Source: Corynebacterium sp. NML130628 (GTDB taxonomy: Bacteria > Actinomycetota > Actinomycetes > Mycobacteriales > Mycobacteriaceae). From it: 64,000 bases of DNA. The translations under genes were made by a program, and so were the position numbers. This document shows, in pieces, positions 35,301 through 42,685 of this stretch (position 1 is its first letter; every line of letters begins with the position of its first letter). The notes under the pieces were generated by a model, which did no database searches, was not told where the DNA came from, and was given only the letters and a program-made list of their open reading frames with translations. The DNA is taken from assembly GCF_001875665.1 (NCBI RefSeq), contig NZ_MLAL01000023.1, forward strand, positions 62,001 through 126,000, given 5' to 3'.

Positions 35301-36944
35301 GCCCTTCTCGATCTTGATGAGCTTGGTGCGATCAGAGCCACCCTGATTGATGTTGTAGAAGTAGTTGTTGACAATCTTGTTGAGGTGCTCAATCTCGCCC
35401 GTACGGTCGTTGATCTGCAGCTCGTAGATGTACTCGTTGCCGTTTTCATCGGTAACAACAATCTCAACAACACCGGACCCCTTGAAGCCATCCTTTGGCT
35501 TAATGATCAGGTTGTTGTTCTTATCGCGGTCCACAATGACCAGGTCGCCACCACGAGTGATGCGCCAGGAGTAGCCCTGCTTCTTCAAATCGCCCATGTC
35601 AAGGATCTTCTTCTCATCCTTGTGACGAATGTCGATCGTGTTGTGGATCTCGTGAACTTCCTTGACGATCTGGGTCTCGTATTCCCGGATAATCTCCTTC
35701 ACGTTCACGTTCGTGGAGGTCGTCGTGGTCGTCGACTGCGCGGTGGTCGTCTCAGTAACGTCAGACGGTACGACCTCAACTGTCGTTGGGACGGTCGTGT
35801 ACTCAGTCAACGTCGTAGGAGTGGTGTGCTCCTTGACCGTGGTGACCACTGGCGACTCAGTAACGGTCGTGGTGGTCTTTACTTCCTTACCAGGAATTGT
35901 GGACGTAGTGACATACGGTTCTGGCGTCGTAGTCCTCGTGGTGGTGAACGGATCACCATTCTTGCGAACCGTTGTCACGTACGTCGATGGCTCCGGTGTC
36001 ACCGTCTTCGTAATCGTGCTCGGCGGCAGCGTGGTCGTCGTCTCGCTGGTGATCGGTGGGACCTTCTCCCAACGGGTCACCGTCGTCCCCGGTACCTGCG
36101 TCACCGTGGTAACAGTGCTCTTTGGCAGGGTCACGGTGGTGTTCGTGTACTTCGGCGTCGATGGCTTTGGCGGCTTCGGCTTCTCCAGGCCAGGCTGGGA
36201 CGGAATAATCAGTCGCTGCGTGGTGTATTGACGCGTATAGCTCAACGACAAGTTATAGTTGTTCGGCACTAGAACGACGAGGAACTGCTCGTCACTGACC
36301 TTCTTCCGAATCTCTGCGATTGCAGCTTCATCGGTGGTGATGTAGTAGGTCGACGCTGAATGCTGCCGCGTGCCCGGAATCCGCTCGACCTTAAACCCTG
36401 TCAGCTGGGTGAACATTTTGGCCTGGTCAGGCTTGTGGTAAATACCCTCACGAACCAGCTTCAACGAATCAGGGTTATTCGAAAGAAGCGCCTGCATCCA
36501 CGTCATCTTCTGCTTGACGCCGGCGAAATTGCCTTCACGCTGATCCTTCAGGACTGCTTGCATCAGGTTGATGGCGCCTTTTTCGACGTCCTTGTTAATA
36601 CCTTCGCCAACACCGAAGTGGCCGGATTTACCGGTCAGCTTTCGGTAGGAGTACCCAGACGGATTGTCCCAGGGGTTTCCAATTCCCCAGTCAATGCACC
36701 AACCCGGACCATACTGCGTTGCCAGCAAGTCAGTATCTTTATCAATATCCCTTGGGTACTTCTTAGCCCAAAGTGCTTGCTCCTGCTTCACTTGCTGGAG
36801 CGTCGCAGGATCAAGTTGTTCGTATTGGCTAGTCACCGCGAGATCTGCGCTCGCGTTTGGTGCAGCAACATGGACGGTACCGACGGCCATAACGCCTGTA
36901 ACCAGGCCCGCCATGATTCGCTTCTTAAGATGTGCGTTTTGCAA
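32376..36944 (-). CDS. Giant surface protein A (about 1,522 aa)
   Basis: A giant envelope protein and paralogue of the neighbouring gene. I chose TTG 36944 as start (reads MQNAHLKKRIMAGL) because AAGGA lies eight bases upstream and it gives a normal signal peptide cleaved after NASA; no ATG does so. Residues 34-270 form an N-terminal domain with GPGWCID (Cys83) and MTWMQALLSNN (Gln151). A stalk rich in TVT/TTT repeats follows to about 470. The middle 900 residues are repeated beta-domains with D-GN-x-Y/F strands. The end has two hydrophobic helices around KCIAGLVG and RSCG and a conserved IQRGLGIYDRDRAE-type segment. No LPxTG motif is present. I do not recognise a named family. Confidence 0.85.
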   Translation of the reverse strand: MQNAHLKKRIMAGLVTGVMAVGTVHVAAPNASADLAVTSQYEQLDPATLQQVKQEQALWAKKYPRDIDKDTDLLATQYGPGWCIDWGIGNPWDNPSGYSYRKLTGKSGHFGVGEGINKDVEKGAINLMQAVLKDQREGNFAGVKQKMTWMQALLSNNPDSLKLVREGIYHKPDQAKMFTQLTGFKVERIPGTRQHSASTYYITTDEAAIAEIRKKVSDEQFLVVLVPNNYNLSLSYTRQYTTQRLIIPSQPGLEKPKPPKPSTPKYTNTTVTLPKSTVTTVTQVPGTTVTRWEKVPPITSETTTTLPPSTITKTVTPEPSTYVTTVRKNGDPFTTTRTTTPEPYVTTSTIPGKEVKTTTTVTESPVVTTVKEHTTPTTLTEYTTVPTTVEVVPSDVTETTTAQSTTTTTSTNVNVKEIIREYETQIVKEVHEIHNTIDIRHKDEKKILDMGDLKKQGYSWRITRGGDLVIVDRDKNNNLIIKPKDGFKGSGVVEIVVTDENGNEYIYELQINDRTGEIEHLNKIVNNYFYNINQGGSDRTKLIKIEKGDKFEVLKGGDIAKVEDDGAGNIVVTPKDKNVQGEVHVKVTSKDGVEKENIITIENFNSTYKVTREIADTSVGYVERRGGTKYEITSDQNKVIKEIVKDGDNWKIVPNEGSEGEAHVTFVDENGRKYEFTFIVKKDPNAGPDIRDVIINHDGKVEIDKQDKLTAKIVGNGTDYATLTEENGKWVIKPTEAAANASDVSKVVVQVHDEKGELRGVWNIQINPARNADSLDKETRSRDVIDRSLMTIRTGDEKNNNLRVVKGEDLIISAGEEKKNANGDITDMRFRFKPGAEGIVRVQETIRWYSIDDQNQPKDHGNAELAYPDMVGDKIKHDPNNGNKPYVELVVTEWVVKVKPGEVKELKHDITTDNDMAIQGTNLKLVKGGELLQSKPEDGSTMELKPLRNADGEVVVENRTKDGYIFERYTFNLKPGRDTNKTIERTITTDGVAKLARYEGDKIFKLLDGSIASADSTGATAEGKSNLTDITTKMSEFFEVSEQGSAFAVKPKESAVGKTFTFQVADDRGVYANYVFTVGAGDGKGARTLDLPETSEFRALEINPNTIVWASGAENFETKTVDSGSVNSEGQKLTEWVAKPKAGTAGKSGVVQEIDPNGNVVARYTLNIKPGKERKYKEINTGALVGQDVEFAPADPKNTFVVSKGADLVSSSAKDGKFVVTPKPAAAHQTIVVEERNPSGDLVTKYNVSVLPQGWSTSAGANIADPKGLFKVTRNEKGEYIIEVNPESKSKFDFSKLQFNIKNKERTEDKNGNFEKPRFENGKWILPPKVDGEYWLDILVEGNALQSTPLNTRTDVKITVDQSGSSNANFKDPKCIAGLVGMASPLLLMVPLAILSQVRVPGLEHLNAQVNAAIKRANDDIQRGLGIYDRDRAETAAGLQGAFQVANPQMLGLAGGALGAITAGLLIADLVLRSCGVDEATSSYQLGKATGNQTLIDGSSKKGNQIAEEAKPSEKTKPAGNN

Positions 36945-37220
36945 CGGCTCAATCCTTAAAAATCGTAGGAGATATTCGAAGCAGCCTGAAGACCATCTGA
37001 ACACGGATCCACAAACTGACAGACATTTATTCAATCACAAAAATCTCCCTGAAAGTAGTCCACAACGCCCCCACCACCACAAAACCACACAAACACCCAT
37101 GAAAACCCCACCAAACACACAATAAAATCCCCCTGACCAGCACCTTCATAAAAGCTGGCAAAGTATGCAACAAAAACGTGATCTATCACACGCAAAACAA
37201 CACCGCCACCAAACAGGGGG
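36898..37220. repeat. 323-bp promoter/leader/signal block, copy A
   Basis: This block is identical to 41702-42024 apart from one base that I can see (C at 37198, T at 42002). It covers the first 47 bases of coding sequence, the TTG start, a long untranslated leader and the probable promoter (CATACT-like -10 near 37163 on the minus strand). Outside it the two genes differ strongly. A 12-bp palindrome GTGATCTATCAC lies at about 37178-37189. The 36945-37320 gap holds this block and a terminator. Confidence 0.95.
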
Positions 37221-37277
37221 GCCACGGTCACCTGGTTTACCTCGTGAAATCCCGACCGCGACAAGCTACGAATGCAA

Positions 37278-37309
37278 AAAGACCCCTCCCCGTGCGGGAA
37301 GAGGTCTTT
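37278..37309 (-). terminator. Terminator of giant surface protein gene B
   Basis: AAAGACCCCTCCC and GGGAAGAGGTCTTT form a stem, and on the minus strand it ends in a T-run. It lies 12-43 bases after the stop of the gene at 37321. Confidence 0.8.
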
Positions 37310-37320
37310 GCTAGAAGCGG

Positions 37321-40300
37321 TTACTGCTTAGGTGCCTCCGGGGCTGGCGTCTCGGTGGTCGGGACCTGGGTAGCGGTCCTCACCGCATCCCCCTTCTTGG
37401 AAGACCCGTAGATCAACGTGTCGTTACCCGTAGCCTTACCAATCTGGTAGGACGAGGTCTTATCTCCCTGGCCACAGGAACGAAGCACTGCATCCACGAT
37501 CAGCAGACCAGCAGTGATCGTTCCAAGCGCACCGGCCGCCAGGCCAACCAATTCAGGGTTCACCACACTGAACGCATTCTGGACGCCTGCGGCGCGCTCT
37601 GCACGGTCACGGTCGTAGATGCCCAGACCACGCTGGATGCGATCGTTTGCCTCACGCACAGCGGCGTTTAGCTTGCCCTGGATGCCCTCCAGGCCCGGCA
37701 CACGGACCTGAGAGAGGATACCTAGCGGAATCAGCAGCAACAGCGGCGAAGCGATGCCCACCAGCGATGCAATGCACTTACCGTCAGAAGACCCAGCAGC
37801 GTTCTGCTTGATCGAGATATTCACAGAGTAATCAGACGCAACACCGTCAGTGATGACCTTGAATTGAAGGTGCGTAGTACCAGGCGTGATGCCACCCTTG
37901 CCCGGTTTAATCGTGATTGAGCCGTCCTTGTCATTCGGCACAGTCATGTCCGGGTCGACAGGCTTGCAGTTATTCGGGCCCTCGCAGACCTTGATGCTGC
38001 CTCGGTCGATAGAACCACCCTTCGGAGGAACGATACGCCAGGACCCATCTGGGTTCGGGCTGACGTCGGAGTTACCAGGCTTGACAATGACGTTGCCCTC
38101 AGAGGTGGCCGGAACATCGACGTCGATGATGCGGACCGGGTTACCGTTGCTGTCGACTTCCTCAATCTGTACGCGGCCGGACTTGCCAGGACGTGGCTTC
38201 AATGTGAAGCTGCCAGGCGTGGTCGGGATCTCCTCGATGATGTCCTCGCCTCGCAGAACGCGGAAGGTGTTCTTGCCCTCACCTGGTGTGATCTTGTCCG
38301 TCAGCTTCGGCTGGTAGATACGACGCTCTTCGACGAACTTCAGCGCACCACTATCCTCAGTGATAGTGATGTTGTGCTGCTTGACAACCTTTCCGTTGTT
38401 GTCCTTTTCAACAACTACGACCTTGCCACCCTTCGACCCTTCCTTCATGCGGAGAGTGAAGTTGTTCTCGGAGTCCTTGACAATCTCAACGTGCTCCTGG
38501 CCCTCAACAACCTCGTACTTGTGGTTGTTGACGATCGTGACGTCGAAGGTGCCTTTCTCCGTGATCGTGTAGGAACGTTCGATCTTACCGGAGGAGCTGG
38601 AGCCGCCCTTGCCCTTCGTGATGTTCAGGATGAACCTCTGGTAGACGTTGCCATCCTTGTCAGTGACCTCAACGACAACCTTGCCCTCAGCGCCGTCCTT
38701 CGGTGTGAGAGTCCACTCGTCGCCCTTGTTGGACAGGTCGGCGAGGTTGCCACCCTCAACGATATTCATGGTGTCGCCTGGGTTGACGTTCGAGGTGAAC
38801 TTGTCATCGGACGTGATCTCGAAGGAGGTCACGTTTGGTTCGTTCGGCGTCACGTTGTAGATGAAGCGCTTGATCGGCAGGCCACGCGAGTTCTGAATCT
38901 CGATGGCAACCTTGCCGGAAACGGCCTTCTTCAACGTCAGCGTCTGGTCGCCCTGTGGGTTGACCTTTCCATCCAGAAGATCCGCGCCAGCGATGACGAC
39001 GAACTCCTGGTTCTTATTGACGCCAGGAAGGGTCAGTGACGAGCCTGCTGGAAGGTCGCGCTGAGTCTCATCAACCTTGGCCTGGGTGACCTTGATGACG
39101 TGCTCGATAAGCTCGTGGCCGCCTGCGGACTTCTCCACGACGCGGAACTCACCGACGAAGTCGGAGTTCGGCATGAGGTAGAACTTGTTCGGGTCGTTCT
39201 CGTCCTTGACCCAGCTGAAGTTATCCGTGCCATCAGGGAACGTGAACTCGTTACTGCCAAGACCCTTCGTGAGGACCAAGGTGCGGCGGTTCGAAATCTC
39301 GGTCTCGACGGTCTTCTTCTCAGGCTTCGCTTCCTGTGGGGTGACCACGATGGTGTAGACGGCAACCAGCTGGCCGTTGGAGTCCTTGACGTGTGCAACG
39401 ATCAGGCCTTCGCCATTCGGCTCGAGGGTCCATTTGCCGTCGCCTTGCAGCTGCGCGTCGTCGATAAGCTCCTTGCCGCGAACGATCTGGAGTGTGTCGC
39501 CCTTTTCGCCCTCAAGCTCAACCTTGTCGCCAACGGTAATGATCTCCGTCTTGGAATCAACGAGGACGTTGCGTCCGTCGCGGATCTCCAGGGTGAAGAT
39601 GAAGGTCTCGCCCTTGTCGTTCTTCACGCGGACGACAACCGTGCCGTTCTTTTCAGCCGCCTCAGCCTTCGGGGTGAGGAGCCACTGGTCACCCTTCTTC
39701 TCCAGCGTCTGGACGAATTCCTTGCCCTTGAGGATCTCAGGCTCCCCGACGATGTTGTCAACCTCGATCTTGTACGAGGAGACGTTACCGATCACACGGG
39801 ACTGGTTGTATTTGTTCGGCTTGGTGTCAACGTTGAATTGGTAGTTCTCTTCGTTACCGGTCGGCTTACCGTCCTTGTCCACCTCGAAGACCTTGATCTT
39901 CACTGTTCCGGTGATGACGCCATCCTTGACGTTAACGCGCAGTGTGTCGCCATCCTCGGTGGTTGTCACCAAATCTTTGCCCTCGGTGACCTCGTACTTC
40001 CAGCCCTTCGGAATGTTGATGGACTGGTCAAGGCCCGTGACGGACACGTTGAAGAAGTGATTGTTCACGCGAACAGTCTTCTCAGTGGTCTTCTGGGAGT
40101 CTTTGTTCACCACGTGAATCGTGTACTCGTAGCGGTTGCCGTCACCGTCGGAGATGACGATGCGAACATCGCCTTCACCCTGCTTCTTCGGGGTGATAAC
40201 AAGGCGGTTGTTTTCCTTCTTGACGTCAACCAGACCGTTGGAGTCGTCGACAAACTCAATCTTCCAGTTGCCCGACTTGTTCGGCTCGATAACCTTGGAC

Positions 40301-41748
40301 TCGCTCTTGTTCGAGAAGTCGTACACGTAGTTGTACTTGTAGAAGTGGCGCTCAACCGTGGTGGTCTTGCGGGTCTCGGAAACACGGGTGACAGTCGTGT
40401 CAACGACCTTCGTTTCGGTCGCCGGCGCAGCCGTGACGGTCTTCGTCTCAGTCTTCGGGGCCAGCGTCTTCGTCGCGGTGACGTAAGTTGGCTCAGTCAC
40501 GGTAACCTTTGGACGCACCTTGTCAGTCTCGGTGATCGTCGGACGAAGCGTCTTGGTCTCGGTGACGGTAACAGCAGGCTGCTGCTTCTCAAAAATGTAC
40601 GTTTCGCGTGGCGCCGTCTCGGTCACGGTCACGGTGCTCTTCGGAGCCTGTTCGAACTCGGTGACGGTAACAGCAGGTTGCTGCGCACGCTCGGTCACGG
40701 TGACCGGATCCGGCGTTTCGGTCTTCTCCTTAATGTGAAGTTCCCGATATTTGTTGGTCACGGTGACCGTCGGGCGTTCAGTAATGGTCTCGAATTCAGT
40801 ACCAGCGCTCTCGTACACGGTGTGCGTCACGGTCGGAACGCCGGACTCAGTCACCGTAGAGGTAACGCCAGGGCCTTCAGTTACAGTCACCGTCGTCGTG
40901 ACGGTGCCGCCCCCGTTGTTGCCACCCGGGCGTGGGTAAAAGCCATCCAAACCAGGCTGGGTCGGAGGAATCAGACGCTGGAAGGTTGCCTCACGGCCAT
41001 CCTGGTAGATGTTGTAATCCTTCGGCAGCAAGACGGTAACGTACTCGCCGTCACGAACTGTGCTGGCAACACGGCTAAACGCAGCCTCATCCTTAATCAG
41101 CGCGTAGCTTGGCTGGTACTCGTTGTTACCACCGAAGACACCACTAATGCGGAAACCGGTCCACTGAGTGAATTCCTGGTTGGTCACGGTCACGCCGTTC
41201 TGCGCCTGTCCGTTCACAATGTGGGAACGCTGACCATCCAGGACGCTCTTGTTGTTGGAAAGCAACGCCTGCAGCGCAACGTTTTTCTTTTTCACATCGT
41301 CGAAGTTCCGGCTGTACCAGGAGGTCAGCATCGACTTCGTCAGCGAAATCGCAGCCTTCTCAATGTCCGGGTGAATGCCAAGGCTGCCGTTGAAGCCGTT
41401 GAATCCGTACAGGCCAGACATACCGTCCAACTTGCGCAGTTCATAACCCCGGGTATCCAGGTTTGGCTGTGGCTTCTCAAGATCAATGCACCAGCCTGGG
41501 CCCATCGGGGTGACCTGCATCCAGGTCGCCAGCATGGCCTTGTAGTCTTCCTGACGGGTGAGCATCTTGATTTGCTCAGTATTAAAGCGCAGTGCCTCTG
41601 CGTACTTGTCATTCGGCAGCGAAGAGTACGTACGCGTAATGCGCTCGTCTGCACTTGCGTCCGGGGCGACGACAACAGCGCCACCTGCAATCATTGCGCC
41701 CGTAACCAGGCCCGCCATGATTCGCTTCTTAAGATGTGCGTTTTGCAA
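37321..41748 (-). CDS. Giant surface protein B (about 1,475 aa)
   Basis: Paralogue of gene A with the same architecture: signal peptide from a TTG start at 41748 cleaved after DASA, an N-terminal domain with GPGWCID (Cys87) and VALQALLSNN (Gln160), a long TVT-rich stalk (about 310-480), repeated beta-domains, and a C-terminal block with KCIASLVGIASPLLLLIPL and IQRGLGIYDRDRAERAAG, then RSCG. A short Cys pair (KVCEGPNNCKP) occurs in a late repeat. The two proteins are clearly related at both ends and diverged in the middle. They probably form fibres or stalked adhesins on the mycomembrane or wall. There is no LPxTG motif; the two C-terminal helices likely anchor it. Confidence 0.85.
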   Translation of the reverse strand: MQNAHLKKRIMAGLVTGAMIAGGAVVVAPDASADERITRTYSSLPNDKYAEALRFNTEQIKMLTRQEDYKAMLATWMQVTPMGPGWCIDLEKPQPNLDTRGYELRKLDGMSGLYGFNGFNGSLGIHPDIEKAAISLTKSMLTSWYSRNFDDVKKKNVALQALLSNNKSVLDGQRSHIVNGQAQNGVTVTNQEFTQWTGFRISGVFGGNNEYQPSYALIKDEAAFSRVASTVRDGEYVTVLLPKDYNIYQDGREATFQRLIPPTQPGLDGFYPRPGGNNGGGTVTTTVTVTEGPGVTSTVTESGVPTVTHTVYESAGTEFETITERPTVTVTNKYRELHIKEKTETPDPVTVTERAQQPAVTVTEFEQAPKSTVTVTETAPRETYIFEKQQPAVTVTETKTLRPTITETDKVRPKVTVTEPTYVTATKTLAPKTETKTVTAAPATETKVVDTTVTRVSETRKTTTVERHFYKYNYVYDFSNKSESKVIEPNKSGNWKIEFVDDSNGLVDVKKENNRLVITPKKQGEGDVRIVISDGDGNRYEYTIHVVNKDSQKTTEKTVRVNNHFFNVSVTGLDQSINIPKGWKYEVTEGKDLVTTTEDGDTLRVNVKDGVITGTVKIKVFEVDKDGKPTGNEENYQFNVDTKPNKYNQSRVIGNVSSYKIEVDNIVGEPEILKGKEFVQTLEKKGDQWLLTPKAEAAEKNGTVVVRVKNDKGETFIFTLEIRDGRNVLVDSKTEIITVGDKVELEGEKGDTLQIVRGKELIDDAQLQGDGKWTLEPNGEGLIVAHVKDSNGQLVAVYTIVVTPQEAKPEKKTVETEISNRRTLVLTKGLGSNEFTFPDGTDNFSWVKDENDPNKFYLMPNSDFVGEFRVVEKSAGGHELIEHVIKVTQAKVDETQRDLPAGSSLTLPGVNKNQEFVVIAGADLLDGKVNPQGDQTLTLKKAVSGKVAIEIQNSRGLPIKRFIYNVTPNEPNVTSFEITSDDKFTSNVNPGDTMNIVEGGNLADLSNKGDEWTLTPKDGAEGKVVVEVTDKDGNVYQRFILNITKGKGGSSSSGKIERSYTITEKGTFDVTIVNNHKYEVVEGQEHVEIVKDSENNFTLRMKEGSKGGKVVVVEKDNNGKVVKQHNITITEDSGALKFVEERRIYQPKLTDKITPGEGKNTFRVLRGEDIIEEIPTTPGSFTLKPRPGKSGRVQIEEVDSNGNPVRIIDVDVPATSEGNVIVKPGNSDVSPNPDGSWRIVPPKGGSIDRGSIKVCEGPNNCKPVDPDMTVPNDKDGSITIKPGKGGITPGTTHLQFKVITDGVASDYSVNISIKQNAAGSSDGKCIASLVGIASPLLLLIPLGILSQVRVPGLEGIQGKLNAAVREANDRIQRGLGIYDRDRAERAAGVQNAFSVVNPELVGLAAGALGTITAGLLIVDAVLRSCGQGDKTSSYQIGKATGNDTLIYGSSKKGDAVRTATQVPTTETPAPEAPKQ

Positions 41749-42024
41749 CGGCTCAATCCTTAAAAATCGTAGGAGATATTCGAAGCAGCCTGAAGACCAT
41801 CTGAACACGGATCCACAAACTGACAGACATTTATTCAATCACAAAAATCTCCCTGAAAGTAGTCCACAACGCCCCCACCACCACAAAACCACACAAACAC
41901 CCATGAAAACCCCACCAAACACACAATAAAATCCCCCTGACCAGCACCTTCATAAAAGCTGGCAAAGTATGCAACAAAAACGTGATCTATCACACGCAAA
42001 ATAACACCGCCACCAAACAGGGGG
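41702..42024. repeat. 323-bp promoter/leader/signal block, copy B
   Basis: Partner of 36898-37220, same orientation, 4,804 bases apart. It supplies the promoter, leader and start of giant gene B. Recombination between the two direct repeats would remove exactly one gene's worth of DNA and fuse promoter B to gene A. Right of the block, the next feature is the tRNA terminator. Confidence 0.95.
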
Positions 42025-42044
42025 TGTGACCTTTGCATACGAAA

Positions 42045-42077
42045 AAACCCTGGCCTCCGAACCGAAGACCAGGGTTT
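42045..42077 (-). terminator. Terminator after tRNA-Ala
   Basis: AAACCCTGG at 42045-42053 pairs with CCAGGGTTT at 42069-42077, followed on the minus strand by a T-run. It ends the tRNA-Ile/tRNA-Ala transcript. Confidence 0.85.
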
Positions 42078-42082
42078 ACCTG

Positions 42083-42155
42083 TGGAGCATAGGAGAATCG
42101 AACTCCTGACATCCTGCTTGCAAAGCAGGTGCTCTACCAACTGAGCTAATGCCCC
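42083..42155 (-). tRNA. tRNA-Ala (anticodon TGC)
   Basis: The minus strand reads GGGGCATTAGCTCAGTTGG at the 5' end and TTCGATTCTCC in the T-arm, with the anticodon loop TTTGCAA, so the anticodon is TGC. The 73-base cloverleaf closes with acceptor pairing GGGGCAT/ATGCTCC. CCA is not encoded. Confidence 0.97.
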
Positions 42156-42166
42156 TTTCGTTCCTG

Positions 42167-42240
42167 TGGGCCTAGCAAGAATCGAACTTGCGACCTCATC
42201 GTTATCAGCGATGCGCTCTAACCGACTGAGCTATAGGCCC
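42167..42240 (-). tRNA. tRNA-Ile (anticodon GAT)
   Basis: The minus strand reads GGGCCTATAGCTCAGTCGG, the anticodon loop is CTGATAA (anticodon GAT), and the T-arm is GTTCGATTC. Acceptor pairing GGGCCTA/TAGGCCC is perfect. It lies 11 bases upstream of tRNA-Ala, the usual order downstream of gyrA in actinobacteria. Confidence 0.97.
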
Positions 42241-42337
42241 TGGGAACGAGAAGTAAGATTACCTACCACTATAACCTTTGACAAATCGCCAGTACAGGCG
42301 GCATTTTTACGCTGTTATAGCGGTAGGTATCGCACGG

Positions 42338-42682
42338 CTATCGCGCCCTGTTGGACATCACTAGGGTGACACCGCCAACCAGGTCCGCAATTGCGTTGTA
42401 GAGCAACGCCGTCAGCGGGGCCATCACCGCGACGAACACCACGCCGATGAGCCCGAAAAGGCCGGCCGCGGACATGACCAGGGTGGCGTCGATAACTTGG
42501 TCGCCGCCGACGCCGCTGACCAGCGAGTTCACGGAGTCGATGACCCCTGTCTGCGCGAGGCCGTAGTAGACGATGGCCGCGCCCAGCATCCACGCGACGA
42601 AGCCGACGAGGGCGAGGATTGTCGCCACCTTAAACACGGAGGCGACACCCACGCGCCGCACCACTATCTTGCGGGCGGCCAT
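42338..42682 (-). CDS. DUF3566 membrane protein
   Basis: A 114-aa protein with two long hydrophobic helices (VATILALVGFVAWMLGAAIV and GLFGLIGVVFVAVMAPLTAL) and a basic N-terminus (MAARKIVVRRVG). It follows gyrA by three bases and is a near-constant gyrA neighbour in actinobacteria as DUF3566. Its function is unknown; coupling to gyrA suggests shared expression. Two tRNA genes follow on the same strand. Confidence 0.9.
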   Translation of the reverse strand: MAARKIVVRRVGVASVFKVATILALVGFVAWMLGAAIVYYGLAQTGVIDSVNSLVSGVGGDQVIDATLVMSAAGLFGLIGVVFVAVMAPLTALLYNAIADLVGGVTLVMSNRAR

Positions 42683-42685
42683 GAT

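Noticed and set aside
37178..37189. GTGATCTATCAC as a GlxR/CRP site in the giant-gene leaders
   Set aside because: The half-sites are four bases apart, whereas the CRP/GlxR consensus needs six; kept only as a palindrome.
39100..41763. 887-codon open frame antisense to giant gene B
   Set aside because: Shadow of a repetitive coding sequence; no ribosome-binding site, no domain, while the minus strand has a signal peptide and repeats.
42083..42240. tRNA-Ile and tRNA-Ala as part of an rRNA spacer
   Set aside because: No 16S or 23S sequence flanks them; they follow gyrA/DUF3566 and end in their own terminator.
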